Assembly (NCBI RefSeq): GCF_037198315.1
Contig: NZ_CP144913.1
Location: 1,860,001-1,924,000 of the forward strand
Length of the DNA: 64,000 nt
Origin: Janibacter sp. A1S7
Lineage (GTDB): Bacteria; Actinomycetota; Actinomycetes; Actinomycetales; Dermatophilaceae
Reading direction: 5' to 3'
Within the stretch, counting starts at the first letter, position 1, and each line of letters starts with the position of its first letter. Of the stretch, positions 18,873 through 32,904 are shown in pieces. The notes under the pieces were generated by a model. It did not search any database. It had not been told where the DNA came from and saw only the letters and a program-made list of their open reading frames with translations. Position numbers and translations under genes: made by a program.

Positions 18873-20096
18873 TCAGCGGCGGACGGCCGCCCGCAACTCA
18901 TCGACCTTGGTCGTCTGCTCCCACGGGAAGGCGTTGTCGTACCCAGCAGCCGAGGTGCGCCCGAAGTGGCCGTAGGCAGCCGTCGGTGCGTAGATCGGCC
19001 GCAGGAGGTCGAGCTCCTCGACGATCGCCAGCGGGCGCAGGTCGAACACGGCGTCCACCGCGCGCTGGATCGCGTCCACCGGCACCGTCTCCGTGCCGAA
19101 GGTCTCGATGTACAGGCCGACCGGCTGCGCGGTGCCGATCGCGTAGGCGACCTGGACCTCGCACCGTCCGGCGAGTCCAGCGGCGACGACGTTCTTGGCG
19201 ACCCACCGGGTGGCGTAGGCGGCGGAGCGGTCGACCTTCGAGGGGTCCTTGCCGGAGAAGGCACCGCCACCGTGACGGGCCATGCCGCCGTAGGTGTCGA
19301 CGATGATCTTGCGTCCGGTCAGGCCGGCATCCCCCATGGGCCCGCCGATGACGAACTTGCCGGTCGGGTTGATCAGGGTGCGGTAGTCAGATGTGTCCAG
19401 CCGCACACCGGAGTCCTTCAGCTCGGTCATCACGGGATCGAAGACCTGCGCCATGATGTCGGCCGGTAGCTGGCTCTCGTGGTCGACCTCCGCGGAGTGC
19501 TGGGTCGAGAGCACCACGGTGTCCAGACGCATGGGGCTGTCGCCGTCGTAGTCGATGGTCACCTGGGTCTTCCCGTCGGGACGCAGGTAGTCCAGTCTCC
19601 CGTCCTTGCGGACCTCGGTGAGTCGCTGGGAGAGCCGGTGGGCGAGGTAGATCGGCAGCGGCATGAGGTCGGGGGTGTCCTGGCAGGCGTAGCCGAACAT
19701 CAGGCCCTGGTCGCCCGCGCCCTGCTTGTCCTTGGGGTCGATCCCGCCGGTGCGGCTCTCGTAGGCGGTGTCGACGCCCTGGGCGATGTCGGGGCTCTGC
19801 GCGCCGATGGACACGGAGACGCCGCACGTGCGTCCGTCGAATCCCTTCTCGGAGGAGTCGTAGCCGACCCGGTCGGCGATGACCGATCGCACCAGGTGCG
19901 GGATCTCGACATAGGCCTCGGTGGTGACCTCACCGGCGATGTGGACCAAGCCGGTCGTGACCATCGTCTCGACGGCGACGCGACTGTGCGGGTCGGCCTC
20001 GAGCATGGCGTCGAGGATCGAGTCCGAGATCTGGTCGCAGATCTTGTCGGGGTGACCTTCGGTCACCGACTCTGAGGTGAAGAGACGTCCGGTCAC
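18873..20096 (-). CDS. metK: S-adenosylmethionine synthetase
   Basis: A 407-residue enzyme that makes SAM from methionine and ATP. Diagnostic segments are [14 protein letters not shown] near residue 12, [12 protein letters not shown], and [16 protein letters not shown]. The GTG at 20096 has GGGAG six bases upstream as a ribosome-binding site. Only 54 nt separate it from coaBC, too few for a SAM riboswitch, so regulation at the RNA level is not visible here. Confidence 0.97.
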   Translation of the reverse strand: MTGRLFTSESVTEGHPDKICDQISDSILDAMLEADPHSRVAVETMVTTGLVHIAGEVTTEAYVEIPHLVRSVIADRVGYDSSEKGFDGRTCGVSVSIGAQSPDIAQGVDTAYESRTGGIDPKDKQGAGDQGLMFGYACQDTPDLMPLPIYLAHRLSQRLTEVRKDGRLDYLRPDGKTQVTIDYDGDSPMRLDTVVLSTQHSAEVDHESQLPADIMAQVFDPVMTELKDSGVRLDTSDYRTLINPTGKFVIGGPMGDAGLTGRKIIVDTYGGMARHGGGAFSGKDPSKVDRSAAYATRWVAKNVVAAGLAGRCEVQVAYAIGTAQPVGLYIETFGTETVPVDAIQRAVDAVFDLRPLAIVEELDLLRPIYAPTAAYGHFGRTSAAGYDNAFPWEQTTKVDELRAAVRR

Positions 20097-20150
20097 GCAT
20101 TACTCCCGGGTTCGACTGGCAGGCGGAGGGACCGCCCGGTTGGGGCGCGG

Positions 20151-21419
20151 TCAGTCTATGGCCCGCAACCCCGCGGGATGGAGGGAGGCCACCACCGCGT
20201 CCCAGATGCCCTCGGAGACGGCCCGCTTGCTCGCGGGGCCGATGTCGACCGCATCGTCCCGACCCCGGGTGAGGACGTGCACCGTGGTGTCGTCGGCGCC
20301 GAAGGTCAGGCCCGCCCCCACCTCGTTGACGACGAGCAGGTCGCAGCCCTTGCGAGCGAGCTTGGCACGCCCGAGCTCGAGCACGGAGCCGGTCTCGTCG
20401 CCCGTCTCCGCAGCGAAGCCGACGAGCAGTGGTGAGGCGGCACCACCCCGTGCCGAGACCAGGCCGGCGAGGATGTCGGGGTTGCGCACGAGCGTGATGG
20501 ACGGGGCCGCGTCCGGGTCGGCCGGATCGTGCGTCTTCTTGATCTTCGACGCTGCGTAGTCGGCCGGGCGGAAGTCCGCGACGGCGGCCACCATGACGAC
20601 GACGTCGTGGTCGGCAGCGCGGGCGTCCATCTCGGCCTGCAACTCCAACGCGGTCTCCACCGGGACGACATCGATGCCGGGAGCGACGGGCAACTCGAGG
20701 TTGGCCGCGACGAGGGTCACCCGGGCGCCGCGGGCAGCGGCCACCTCGGCCACCGCCAGTCCCTGCTTGCCGGAGGAGCGGTTGCCCAGGTACCGCACGG
20801 GATCGAGCGGCTCGCGGGTCCCGCCGGTGCTCACGAGTACCGCATGCTCGGTGAGGTCGTGTCCGCTGCCGCCCTCGGGCCGCGGACCCGAGGTGCCGCC
20901 GACAGCAGCCATCGCCGCAGCGTGCATGTCCTCCGGCTCGGGCAGGCGACCGGGCCCGGTGTCGGTGCCCGTCAGCCGACCCGAGGCCGGGTCGATGATC
21001 GTGACACCGCGCTCACGCAGGGTCGCCACATTCGCCCGGGTCGCGGCGTGCTCCCACATCTCGGTGTGCATGGCCGGCGCCAGCACGACCGGGCAACGCG
21101 CAGTGAGCAGGACGTTGGTCAGGAGATCGCCCGCGAGCCCGTGGGCGGCCTTGGCCAACAGGTCTGCCGTCGTCGGCGCGACGACGACGAGATCGGCCTC
21201 CTGGCCGATGCGCACGTGGGGCACATCAGTGATGTTGCTCCAGACGTCGGTCTGGACCTGCCGACCGGACAGCGCCTCCCAGGTCGGCGCCCCGACGAAG
21301 CGCAATGCAGCCTCGGTGGGTACGACGGTCACCTCGTGACCGCCCTCGCTGAACAGGCGCAGCAGGAGCGCCGCCTTGTAGGCGGCGATACCGCCGCCCA
21401 CACCGAGGACGATGCGCAC
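20151..21419 (-). CDS. coaBC: Bifunctional phosphopantothenoylcysteine decarboxylase/synthetase
   Basis: A 422-residue enzyme of CoA synthesis. The N-terminal flavin domain (CoaC) shows GVGGGIAAYKAALLLR and VLAPAMHTEMW; the C-terminal domain (CoaB) shows STGGTREPLDPVRYLGNRSSGKQG and VNEVGAG. The segment that in E. coli holds the ACGD clamp cysteine reads SGRLTGTDTGPGRLPEP with no cysteine, which seems common in actinobacteria and was not checked. The GTG at 21419 lies 10 nt after rpoZ. Confidence 0.95.
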   Translation of the reverse strand: MRIVLGVGGGIAAYKAALLLRLFSEGGHEVTVVPTEAALRFVGAPTWEALSGRQVQTDVWSNITDVPHVRIGQEADLVVVAPTTADLLAKAAHGLAGDLLTNVLLTARCPVVLAPAMHTEMWEHAATRANVATLRERGVTIIDPASGRLTGTDTGPGRLPEPEDMHAAAMAAVGGTSGPRPEGGSGHDLTEHAVLVSTGGTREPLDPVRYLGNRSSGKQGLAVAEVAAARGARVTLVAANLELPVAPGIDVVPVETALELQAEMDARAADHDVVVMVAAVADFRPADYAASKIKKTHDPADPDAAPSITLVRNPDILAGLVSARGGAASPLLVGFAAETGDETGSVLELGRAKLARKGCDLLVVNEVGAGLTFGADDTTVHVLTRGRDDAVDIGPASKRAVSEGIWDAVVASLHPAGLRAID

Positions 21420-21429
21420 GAAGGCGGCC

Positions 21430-21744
21430 TCAGACCTCGTCGGTCGCCGGGATGTCCACGATGGACTCGACCGTGGCGTCGGCGGGCTTGCTGGCTTCCT
21501 TGGTCAGCAGGCCCTCGTCGATCTCGCGCAGGGCGATCGACAGCGGCTTCTCGTGGACCTGGGCGTCCACCAGCGGGCCGATGTACTCCAGCAGGCCCTC
21601 CTGCAACTGCGAGTAGTAGGCGTTGATCTGGCGGGCGCGCTTAGCCCCGTAGATCACGAGGGCGTACTTGCTGTCCGCCCGCTCGAGGAGATCGTCGATC
21701 GGCGGCTTGGTGATGCCGATGGGATTGGCCTTGGTACCGGACAC
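21430..21744 (-). CDS. rpoZ: RNA polymerase omega subunit
   Basis: A 104-residue omega subunit. The core [27 protein letters not shown] (about residues 14-40) with the ADSKY segment is typical. It helps beta-prime fold and assemble. The actinobacterial C-terminal extension ([16 protein letters not shown]) is present. It starts at GTG 21744, 26 nt after gmk, in the usual gmk-rpoZ-coaBC order. Confidence 0.95.
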   Translation of the reverse strand: MSGTKANPIGITKPPIDDLLERADSKYALVIYGAKRARQINAYYSQLQEGLLEYIGPLVDAQVHEKPLSIALREIDEGLLTKEASKPADATVESIVDIPATDEV

Positions 21745-21770
21745 GTCGAGGTGGTCCTTCGTCGTCGGGG

Positions 21771-22325
21771 TCAGTCGGATCTCATCAATGATACGAGTTC
21801 CTCGGCGGCACGACGAATGTCGTCGTTGACGACGACGTGGTCGAACTCGTGCTGGGCCGCCAGCTCGACCTTCGCGGTGTCCAACCGGACGGCCCGTTCC
21901 TGCGCCGTCTCGGTCCCGCGACCCTCGAGTCGGCCGACGAGCTCATCCCACGACGGCGGGGCGAGGAAGACGAATCGGGCGTCCGGCATCGACGCGCGCA
22001 CCTGACGTGCCCCCTGCAGGTCGATCTCGAGCAGGGGGAGCTTGCCCTCGTCCAGCGCCCGGTCCACAGGGCCCCGCGGTGTGCCGTAGGAAGCGCGGCC
22101 GTGGACGACGGCCCACTCGAGCATCTCGCCCTCGCCGACCTTGGCAGCGAACTCCTCGCCGGAGATGAAGTGATAGTGCACCCCGTCGACCTCGCCGGGG
22201 CGCGGTGGTCGCGTGGTGGCCGATACCGAGAGCCACACCTCGGGGTGGTTCTCGCGGATCCAGGCGGCCACGGTGCCCTTGCCGACGGCGGTCGGGCCCG
22301 CGAGGACGGTCAGGCGCGATGTCAT
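21771..22325 (-). CDS. gmk: Guanylate kinase
   Basis: A 184-residue enzyme that phosphorylates GMP. The P-loop is GPTAVGKGT near residues 10-18, and the GMP-binding segment is [17 protein letters not shown]. The ATG at 22325 overlaps the mihF stop (22322-22325). The frame is open for 235 codons further upstream, but that part is shadow. Confidence 0.96.
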   Translation of the reverse strand: MTSRLTVLAGPTAVGKGTVAAWIRENHPEVWLSVSATTRPPRPGEVDGVHYHFISGEEFAAKVGEGEMLEWAVVHGRASYGTPRGPVDRALDEGKLPLLEIDLQGARQVRASMPDARFVFLAPPSWDELVGRLEGRGTETAQERAVRLDTAKVELAAQHEFDHVVVNDDIRRAAEELVSLMRSD

Positions 22326-22678
22326 GGGCTCTCGAACCTCTCGACGAGGGCCCGGGCCTGGTGTGGTCCCAGGCCACGGATCCGGCGTGACCGGGCGATG
22401 CCGTGCTCGTCCATCAGCTGACCCGCCCGGACCTCTCCCACACCCGGCATCGACTGGAGGAGCTCGAGGACCTTCAGCTTCGCGATCGCCGGATCGTGGG
22501 CACCGTCGGCGATGACCTGGCTGATGGTCACGCTCCCCTGCTTGAGCCGACGCTTGACGACAGCACGCTCGCGACGGGCAGCAGTGGCCCTGGTCAGGGC
22601 GTGGGCACGCTGCTGGGCACTCAGCGAGGGGACGGGCACGAGCACTCCGGGGTCGAGCGAGAGGGGTGGCCCAACCAT
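22322..22678 (-). CDS. mihF: Actinobacterial integration host factor
   Basis: A 118-residue DNA-binding protein of the mycobacterial IHF type, unrelated to enterobacterial IHF. The family core is clear: an N-terminal basic helix ([18 protein letters not shown]), then [19 protein letters not shown] and [11 protein letters not shown], an H2TH-like module. It shapes the nucleoid. About 15 residues precede the usual start of the family, so the real start may be a later GTG. Confidence 0.94.
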   Translation of the reverse strand: MVGPPLSLDPGVLVPVPSLSAQQRAHALTRATAARRERAVVKRRLKQGSVTISQVIADGAHDPAIAKLKVLELLQSMPGVGEVRAGQLMDEHGIARSRRIRGLGPHQARALVERFESP

Positions 22679-22680
22679 AC

Positions 22681-23547
22681 TCAGACCCCGGTGATGTCAG
22701 CGACCTCGCCGGCGACCGTCCGAGCACGCTCCCGCAGCGCGGCCACGTGGGGGCCGGCACGCAGGACGTCGCGACTGCTGCTGGCCAGTACCTGCGGAAG
22801 GGCCCCGGCGAAGACCGCGCGCACGTCCCGGGCGGTCGCTCCCTGGGCTCCCAGGCCCGGAGCGAGGATCGGTCCGGCCATCGACGGCAGGTCGACGGAC
22901 AGGTCGGACACGGCGGAGCCGACGGTGGCACCGACGACGAGTCCGACGCTTCCGAGCCTGCCGGCGGCCCGGTCGGGGGCGTTGTCCTGCGCCGCACCGT
23001 CCGCGATGGCGCCCGCGACCGACCGACCATCGGGCAGGTGGGCGTGCTGGACCTCGGCCCCCTCCGGGTTGGACGTCAGCGCGAGGACGAAGACCCCTCG
23101 CCCGGTGGTGTGCGCGAGGTCGATCGCCGGACGCAGCGAGCCGTACCCCAGGTAGGGGCTGAGCGTGATCGCATCCGCAGCGGACGGCGCGTCCCGGCCG
23201 AGGAAGGCCTCGCCGTAGGCGTCGACGGTGGTGCCGATGTCACCGCGCTTGACGTCGAGGACGGTCAGGGTGCCGGACTCGCGCAGTTCGCCGAGCGCTC
23301 GCTCGAGGACAGCCACCCCCTTCGCCCCGAAGACCTCGAAGAAGGCCGACTGGGGCTTGACGGCCGCGACCGAGCCCCCGAAGGCCTCGACACAGGTCAT
23401 GGTGAATCGCTCCAGACCCGCGAGGTCGTAGGACAGACCCCAGGACTCGAGGAGCCCGCGGTGCGGGTCGATCCCCGCGCAGAGTGGGCCGTGCTCGGCC
23501 ATCGCCGCCTGCAGACGACCACCGAAGGGGGTGGTGTCCGGGCTCAT
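22681..23547 (-). CDS. pyrF: Orotidine 5'-phosphate decarboxylase (type 2)
   Basis: A 288-residue enzyme of the final UMP step. The catalytic DxKxxD core appears as [12 protein letters not shown], preceded by CAGIDPH and followed by SPYLGYGS. This is the longer actinobacterial form. The ATG at 23547 has a strong AGGAG site. It lies 2 nt before mihF, so pyrF-mihF-gmk are probably one transcript. Confidence 0.95.
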   Translation of the reverse strand: MSPDTTPFGGRLQAAMAEHGPLCAGIDPHRGLLESWGLSYDLAGLERFTMTCVEAFGGSVAAVKPQSAFFEVFGAKGVAVLERALGELRESGTLTVLDVKRGDIGTTVDAYGEAFLGRDAPSAADAITLSPYLGYGSLRPAIDLAHTTGRGVFVLALTSNPEGAEVQHAHLPDGRSVAGAIADGAAQDNAPDRAAGRLGSVGLVVGATVGSAVSDLSVDLPSMAGPILAPGLGAQGATARDVRAVFAGALPQVLASSSRDVLRAGPHVAALRERARTVAGEVADITGV

Positions 23548-23566
23548 GTCCTGCTCCTGACGCAGT

Positions 23567-24541
23567 TCATGCGGTGAATCTCTCGTGGGCGATGCCGACG
23601 ACGTCGGCAAGACGCTCGAAGCCCCGGTCCGCGACGAGCTGCTCCAGCTCGACACCGACCCGGTGGGGGGCACTCGGGTCGTTGAAGGCCGCGGTCCCGA
23701 CCTGGATGGCGGTGGCACCGGCCGCGACGAGCTCCAGCGCGTCCGTGCCGTGGCGCACTCCCCCGACGCCGACGATCGGGGCCGCCCTGATCCGCCCCTC
23801 GCGCATCGCACCGGCCACCTGCCAGATGGCCCGCACGGCCGTCGGGCGGATCGCGGGCCCGGACAGACCACCGGTCGCTGCGACAAGGTGCGGACGCAGC
23901 CGATCGGTGTCGATGGCCACCCCCAGGGTGGTGTTGATCATCGTCAGGCCGTGCGCCCCGGCCCGCAGCACGACATCCGCGATCTCGACGATGTCCGTGA
24001 CGTCCGGGCTGAGCTTGGCCACCATCGGCAGGCCGCGCGGTACCTCCTCGCGCACGAGGGTGAGCACCTTGTGGGCACCCGCCGGGTCGCACGCGAAGAC
24101 CAGGCCCCGGTTGGCGACGTTCGGACAGGAGATGTTGACCTCGAGCGCCGCGACGGCGCTCGCGTACCGGCTACGCACGATCGTCCGGGCGACGCGGGCG
24201 AACTCCGAGGCGGTGTTGCCCGCGATGGAGACGATGACCCGGGCACCGATCGAGTGCAACCACGCGAGGTCCTTCTCGACGAAGGCCCGCACGCCGGGGC
24301 CCTGCAGACCGATCGAGTTGAGCATGCCCGAGGGGGTCTCGGCCATGCGGGGGGTGCCTCTCCCGGAGACGGGGTCGAGTTTGACGGACTTCGTGACGAA
24401 GGCCCCCAGTGCGGTGATGTCGATGAAGCGGTGGATCTCGCGGCCGTTGGCGGCGCACCCACTCGCGGTCATCATGGGACTGGGCAGGCGGACGCCGCCG
24501 ATGTCCACGGACATGTCGACGGCGGGTGCGGGAGTGCTCAT
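23567..24541 (-). CDS. pyrD: Dihydroorotate dehydrogenase, class 1B catalytic subunit
   Basis: A 324-residue FMN enzyme that oxidises dihydroorotate. The catalytic-base cysteine lies in EVNISCPNV, as expected for class 1B. FMN-binding segments TASGCAANG and GVGGVRHGTDALE are present. It pairs with PyrK next door, so the electron acceptor should be NAD. The ATG overlaps the pyrK stop by one base (24541). Confidence 0.95.
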   Translation of the reverse strand: MSTPAPAVDMSVDIGGVRLPSPMMTASGCAANGREIHRFIDITALGAFVTKSVKLDPVSGRGTPRMAETPSGMLNSIGLQGPGVRAFVEKDLAWLHSIGARVIVSIAGNTASEFARVARTIVRSRYASAVAALEVNISCPNVANRGLVFACDPAGAHKVLTLVREEVPRGLPMVAKLSPDVTDIVEIADVVLRAGAHGLTMINTTLGVAIDTDRLRPHLVAATGGLSGPAIRPTAVRAIWQVAGAMREGRIRAAPIVGVGGVRHGTDALELVAAGATAIQVGTAAFNDPSAPHRVGVELEQLVADRGFERLADVVGIAHERFTA

Positions 24542-25433
24542 CAGCGGACCACCGTGGGCGCACCGACGGCGTCCTCGGGAACACGGCAGTACCCGTCCTC
24601 GAAGGCCTCCCACCGCACGCGGTCACCGCGGAAGACGGGGCCGTCCAGACAGCTGCGGACCATGCTCGTCGTGCCCGACTCGTCGCGCACCGGCATCACG
24701 CAGGTCATGCAGACCCCGATGCCGCACGCCATCGCCTCCTCGACGGCGACCTGGGCGACGATGCCGTGCTCGTCGGCGATGGCACTCAGGGAGCGCAGCA
24801 TGCCCATCGGTCCGCAACCGTAGACCACCGCGGCGCCCGTGCTCTCGATCAGATCGGGGACGACATCGGACACCCAGCCCCGGACCCCGACCGAGCCGTC
24901 GTCGGTGGTGACGGTGACCCCGTCGCCGACCCGACGTGCCTCCACGACCCCGAAGAGGCGGTCCGCGGACGCCGCGCCGAGGACCATCTCGACCGCGCAG
25001 CCGCGCTCGCGCAGCTGCTCCGCGAGCCAGAAGAGTGGCGCCGAGCCGTACCCGCCGCCGACGAGGACGCACGGCACGGGCTGCGCCGGGAGCGGGAAAC
25101 CTCGCCCGAGCGGGCCGATGACCCCGACGCTCTCCCCCGGTTCCAGTGCGGTCAGGAGCCGGGTGCCCGCACCGTGGGCGGCGACGACGATCTCCGTCGT
25201 GCCGCCGTAGGTCCCCGCCGGGGAGACCTTGTGGATGGAGAAGCTGCGTCGCAGCAGCATCGAGCTCGTGCCGTCCCCCACGGACAGGGCGACGAACTGT
25301 CCCGGGCGCGCCAGCTCGGCCAGGCCGGGCGTGACGAGCGTGAGGTGCCGATAGCTGCCCGCAGCGACGTTGCCGATCACCTCGGCCTCGAGCTGCACCA
25401 CCCCGGCACCTTCGCGGGCGGCGATCGTGCGCG

Positions 25434-25437
<4 letters not shown>
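24541..25437 (-). CDS. pyrK: Dihydroorotate dehydrogenase electron-transfer subunit
   Basis: A 298-residue FAD and [2Fe-2S] protein that passes electrons from PyrD to NAD. The FAD-binding region has RRSFSIH, the NAD-binding region has [11 protein letters not shown] and YGCGPMGML, and the [2Fe-2S] cysteines are in [13 protein letters not shown] and RSCLDGPVF. The GTG at 25437 overlaps the carB stop (25434-25437). Confidence 0.94.
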
Positions 25438-28783
<3,346 letters not shown>

Positions 28784-28784
<1 letters not shown>

Positions 28785-29950
28785 CAGGCCTGGTTCTCCT
28801 TGGTGGTCGTGCTGGTGGTCTCGAGCAGGTCGACGTAGCGGTCGAAGAGGTAGCCGGCGTCACGCGGGCCGGCCGATGCCTCGGGGTGGTACTGGACGGA
28901 GAAGCCGAGCAGATCCCCCGCCTCGTTGCGCAGCTCCAGGCCCTCGACGACGTCGTCGTTGAGGCAGACGTGGCTGACCGTGACACTGCCGAAGGGGGTC
29001 TGTGTCGCCCCGTCGAGGGGGGCCTCGACGGCGAAGCCGTGGTTGTGGGCGGTGATCTCGACCGTGCGGGTCGAGCGGTCCATCACCGGTTGGTTGATGC
29101 CGCGGTGCCCGTACCTTAGCTTGTAGGTCGCGAAGCCCAGCGCCCGGCCGAAGAGCTGGTTGCCGAAGCAGATCCCGAAGTAGGGCAGTCCCTCCCGCAG
29201 CGCCTGGGTGAGCAGCTCGATCTGCTGCCCGGCGGTGGCCGGGTCCCCGGGGCCGTTGGAGAAGAAGAGCCCGTCCGGCGAGACCGCGCGCACATCATCC
29301 ATCGTCGACGTCGCGGGGAGGACGTGGACCTCGATGCCGCGCTCGGCAAGACTGGCCGGAGTGGACGTCTTGACCCCGAGGTCGATGGCCGCCACCGTGA
29401 AGCGCTTCTCCCCCTTCGCCTCCACGACGTAGGGCTCCCTCGTACTCACCTCGGCGGCGAGCGCCGACCCGGCCATCTCGGGCGCCGAGCGGACCCGCTC
29501 CAGCAACGTCGCCTCGTCGGCAAGGGAGTCACCGGAGAAGATCCCGACACGCATCACACCCCGCTCGCGCAGGTGCCGGGTCAGCGCGCGGGTGTCGATG
29601 CCACCGATACCGACGACGCCGTGCTCGGTCAGGGCCTCGTCGAGGGTGCGGCGCGAGCGCCAGTTGCTCGGTCGGATCGCGGGGTCACGCACCACGTAGC
29701 CGTTGACCTGGATCCGGTCGGACTCGTCGTCCTCGTCGTTCCACCCGGTGTTGCCGATGTGCGGGGAGGTCATGACGACGACCTGGCCGTGATAGCTGGG
29801 GTCGGTGAGGGTCTCCTGGTAACCGGTCATGCCGGTGGTGAAGACGGCCTCGCCCACCGTCTCGCCGACGGCGCCGTAGACGCTGCCGGAGAAGGTGCGG
29901 CCGTCCTCGAGGACGAGGAGAGCGGGCTGGGTGGCTGGGTGGGTGCTCAT
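28784..29950 (-). CDS. carA: Carbamoyl phosphate synthase small subunit
   Basis: A 388-residue glutaminase subunit. The N-terminal CPSase domain is followed by a class I amidotransferase domain with the nucleophile in [12 protein letters not shown] and the HPEAS segment near the C-terminus that carries the catalytic His and Glu. It feeds ammonia to CarB. The ATG overlaps the pyrC stop (29947-29950). Confidence 0.96.
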
Positions 29951-31275
29951 GGGCGAACCTCTCCGTCGGCTACCGTGATGCGGCCGTTCAGGATCGTGGT
30001 GCGGACGCGACCGGTGAGCGTGCGTCCGGCGAAGGGGGTGTTGCGGGACAGGGACAGCGACGCGCCGGGGTCGACGGTGACCTCGGCACGTGGGTCGACG
30101 AGGACGAGGTTGGCGGGCGAGCCCGGGCGGATGTGCTGTCCGTGCTCGGCCAGCCCCGCGATCCGGGCAGGGGCGGTGGACATCCGCTCGGTGAGCAACG
30201 CCCAGTCCATGCGGCCGGAGGCGATCATCACGTCGTGGACGACGGAGAAGGCCGTCTCGAGCCCGAGCATACCGAAGGCCGCGTCGGGAAAGGCGTGCTC
30301 CTTGTCGTGCCGGGCGTGCGGGGCGTGGTCGGTGGCCACCGCATCGATCGTCCCGTCGACGAGCGCCTCGCGCAGGGCATCGACGTCCTCCTGCGGCCGC
30401 AGCGGGGGGTTGACCTTGAACACCGGGTCATAGCTGCCCAGCAGATCGGTCGTCAGCAGCAGGTGGTGGGGGGTCACCTCCGCGGTGATCCGGGCCCCGC
30501 GACGCTTGGCCCAGCGCACGGCCTCCACGCCCTCGGCTGTCGAGACGTGCGCGATGTGGACCCGGGACCCGGTGTGCAGAGCCAGCTCCGCGTCCCGCGC
30601 GATGATGCTCGACTCGGCCACGGCCGGCCAGCCGGTCAGTCCGAGTCGACCGCTGACCTCGCCCTCGTGGCAGCACGCGCCCGGCCCCGCGAGCGCCGGG
30701 TCCTGCGCGTGCTGGGAGACCACACCGTCGAAGGCCCGCACGTACTCCAGCGCGCGCCGCATCACGCGGGCGTCGTGGACGCATCTGCCGTCGTCGGAGA
30801 AGACGCGCACCCGGGCACGGGAGCGGTGCATCATCCCCAGCTCGGCCAGCTCGGCCCCCTCGAGGCCCTTGGTCACGGCGCCGACCGGGCGCACGTCGGC
30901 CAGCCCGGCGGCCACACCCAGGTCGAGGACGTGCTCGGCCGCCTCACCGGTGTCGGTCACCGGTGAGGTGTTGGCCATCGCGAGGACGGCGGTGAAGCCC
31001 CCGGCAGCCGCAGCGGCGGACCCGGACCGCACGGTCTCGGCGTCCTCCCGGCCCGGCTCGCGCAGGTGGGTGTGCAGGTCGACGAAACCGGGCAGGAGCA
31101 CCAGCCCGTCGGCGTCGACGCGCTCGAGGTCGGTCTCGGTGGCGGCCCCCGTGGCGTCCGGGCCCACGGCGACGACGCGGCCGTCGCGGACGAGGACATC
31201 GGCGCTCTCGCCACCGTGGACGGCCGCTCCGGTCACGAGGAGGTCGTTGTGGCCACTCATCCTGTGTCCGTTCAT
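29947..31275 (-). CDS. pyrC: Dihydroorotase
   Basis: A 442-residue class I metal-dependent amidohydrolase. The signatures are [10 protein letters not shown] (metal histidines), HIAHVST and ATDHAPHA. It closes carbamoyl aspartate to dihydroorotate. The ATG at 31275 has GGGAG six bases upstream and overlaps the pyrB stop (31272-31275); a second ATG at 31260 is less well placed. Confidence 0.95.
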   Translation of the reverse strand: MNGHRMSGHNDLLVTGAAVHGGESADVLVRDGRVVAVGPDATGAATETDLERVDADGLVLLPGFVDLHTHLREPGREDAETVRSGSAAAAAGGFTAVLAMANTSPVTDTGEAAEHVLDLGVAAGLADVRPVGAVTKGLEGAELAELGMMHRSRARVRVFSDDGRCVHDARVMRRALEYVRAFDGVVSQHAQDPALAGPGACCHEGEVSGRLGLTGWPAVAESSIIARDAELALHTGSRVHIAHVSTAEGVEAVRWAKRRGARITAEVTPHHLLLTTDLLGSYDPVFKVNPPLRPQEDVDALREALVDGTIDAVATDHAPHARHDKEHAFPDAAFGMLGLETAFSVVHDVMIASGRMDWALLTERMSTAPARIAGLAEHGQHIRPGSPANLVLVDPRAEVTVDPGASLSLSRNTPFAGRTLTGRVRTTILNGRITVADGEVRP

Positions 31276-32246
31276 GCGAGGCTCCCTTCGACGATGCCGT
31301 CCGAGGCGAGGAGGTGGTACAGGACGCTCATCCGCACGGCGACCCCGGCGCTGACCTGGTCGAGCACGAGGCTGCTGGCCGCGTCGGCGGCATCGGCGGC
31401 GATCTCCAGACCGCGGTTCATCGGGCCGGGGTGGCAGATGACCGCCTCGGGGTTGCGTCTGGTCAGTGTCGCGAGCCGATCGCGGGTGAGTCCGTAGCCG
31501 ACCGTGTACTCGCGGGGCGTGGGGAAGAAACCACCGGCCATGCGCTCGCGCTGCACCCGCAGCATCATCAGCGCGTCGACGCCCGAGTCGATGACCTCGT
31601 CGAGGTCGTCCGAGAGGGCGAAGCCGTCGGCCGCCGCCCACGAGGCGACCCCGCTGGGCATGAGCGTGGGCGGTGCCACCACGGTGACGTGCGCACCGAG
31701 CCGTGGCAGGGCGAGCACGTTGGAGCGGAAGACCCGCGAGTGGGTGACATCACCGACGATCGCGATCCGCTTCCCCGCGAGCGGGCCGAGGCGCTGCTCG
31801 AGCGTGTAGGCGTCCAGGAGTGCCTGGGTGGGGTGCTCGTGGGTGCCGTCACCGGCGTTGAGGACCGAGGTGGCCACCCCGGACTCGTCGAACCAGCCGG
31901 CGACCTGCTGCGCGGCACCGGAGGCCTGGTGGCGCATGACGATGGCGTCCACACCCATTGCGGCGATGGTCCGCACGGTGTCGCGCAGGGACTCGCCCTT
32001 GGACGCCGACGAGCCCTTGCCGGTGATGTTGATCGTGTCGGCGCTCATCCACTTGCCGGCGATCTCGAAGGAGGAGCGCGTGCGGGTGGAGTCCTCGAAG
32101 AAGAGGTTGATCACGGTGCGTCCGCGCAGGGTCGGCAGCTTCTTGACCGCACGGTGCTGCACGTCGTGCATCTGCGCTGCGGTCGTGAGCACGGAGCGCA
32201 GGGCGTCGTCGTCCAGGTCGGAGACGGACAGCAGGTGCCTAGTCAT
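31272..32246 (-). CDS. pyrB: Aspartate carbamoyltransferase catalytic subunit
   Basis: A 324-residue enzyme that joins carbamoyl phosphate and aspartate. The carbamoyl-phosphate loop [13 protein letters not shown] and the second site [11 protein letters not shown] are intact. No pyrI-like regulatory gene is present, as is normal in actinobacteria. The ATG overlaps the pyrR stop by 4 nt (32243-32246). Confidence 0.97.
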   Translation of the reverse strand: MTRHLLSVSDLDDDALRSVLTTAAQMHDVQHRAVKKLPTLRGRTVINLFFEDSTRTRSSFEIAGKWMSADTINITGKGSSASKGESLRDTVRTIAAMGVDAIVMRHQASGAAQQVAGWFDESGVATSVLNAGDGTHEHPTQALLDAYTLEQRLGPLAGKRIAIVGDVTHSRVFRSNVLALPRLGAHVTVVAPPTLMPSGVASWAAADGFALSDDLDEVIDSGVDALMMLRVQRERMAGGFFPTPREYTVGYGLTRDRLATLTRRNPEAVICHPGPMNRGLEIAADAADAASSLVLDQVSAGVAVRMSVLYHLLASDGIVEGSLA

Positions 32247-32827
32247 CGTTCCGCCCTGGCGATCGTCACCGAGTCGTCGACGTCGTCGTAACCGGTCAGG
32301 CGCACCGTCACCCGCTCGGCGTGGGAGGTCGGCAGGTTCTTGCCGACGTGGTCGGCGCGGATCGGCAGCTCCCGGTGGCCACGGTCGACGAGCACCGCGA
32401 GTCGCACGGCCCGGGGGCGGCCGTAGTCCGCCAGCGCGTCGAGGGCGGCCCGCACGGTCCGGCCGGAGTAGAGGACGTCGTCGACGAGGACGACCACGCG
32501 GTCGTCGACCCCGGTCGAGGGGAAGTGGGTCTGGTGCGGGGTCTTCGTCGGACGACCCCGCAGGTCGTCCCGGTACATCGTCACGTCGAGCGAGCCGACG
32601 GGTACCTCGCTGCCCTCGATGTCGGCGATGAGGGCGCCCAGGCGGCGGGCGAGCTCCACACCGCGGCTGGGGATGCCCAGGAGGACGACGTTGCCGGCCC
32701 CCTTGTTGCGCTCGACGATCTCGTGGGCGATGCGGCGCAGCGCTCGGGAGATGTCACCGGCGCTGAGGACCTCACGATCGGGCGGGGACTGGTCAGGGGC
32801 CTGCGGGGGCGGCGAGTCCGGACACAT
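32243..32827 (-). CDS. pyrR: Bifunctional pyr operon regulator/uracil phosphoribosyltransferase
   Basis: A 194-residue phosphoribosyltransferase-fold protein that binds pyr mRNA in a UMP-dependent way. The PRPP loop is [18 protein letters not shown], and the RNA-binding-area motif TMYRDDLRG is present. I use the ATG at 32827 (MCPDSPPPQ); an upstream in-frame GTG lies within the RNA-binding hairpin. AAGGAGG at 32840-32846 is the ribosome-binding site. It opens the pyr operon and should repress its own translation through the hairpin just upstream. Confidence 0.95.
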   Translation of the reverse strand: MCPDSPPPQAPDQSPPDREVLSAGDISRALRRIAHEIVERNKGAGNVVLLGIPSRGVELARRLGALIADIEGSEVPVGSLDVTMYRDDLRGRPTKTPHQTHFPSTGVDDRVVVLVDDVLYSGRTVRAALDALADYGRPRAVRLAVLVDRGHRELPIRADHVGKNLPTSHAERVTVRLTGYDDVDDSVTIARAER

Positions 32828-32848
32828 GGGTGTCGTAGACCTCCTTCT

Positions 32849-32864
32849 CTGCCTCACGGGACAG
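32849..32864 (-). promoter_or_regulatory. PyrR-binding RNA hairpin in the pyrR leader
   Basis: On the minus strand the leader reads CTGTCCCGTGAGGCAG. Its core matches the known PyrR-binding consensus (purine-UCC-N-G-N-GAGG-pyrimidine) at every fixed base and is closed by a CUG/CAG stem. It lies three bases before AAGGAGG, the pyrR ribosome-binding site. This fits translational repression, the mode known for mycobacterial PyrR, and not the Bacillus attenuation system. I saw no terminator hairpin between it and the start. Confidence 0.85.
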
Positions 32865-32904
32865 CGGTTAAAGGATGTCGATCGGGGTGCCGATCGGCTC
32901 GACC

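Noticed and set aside
20097..20150. SAM riboswitch in front of metK
   Set aside because: The gap is only 54 nt and contains none of the conserved riboswitch helices.
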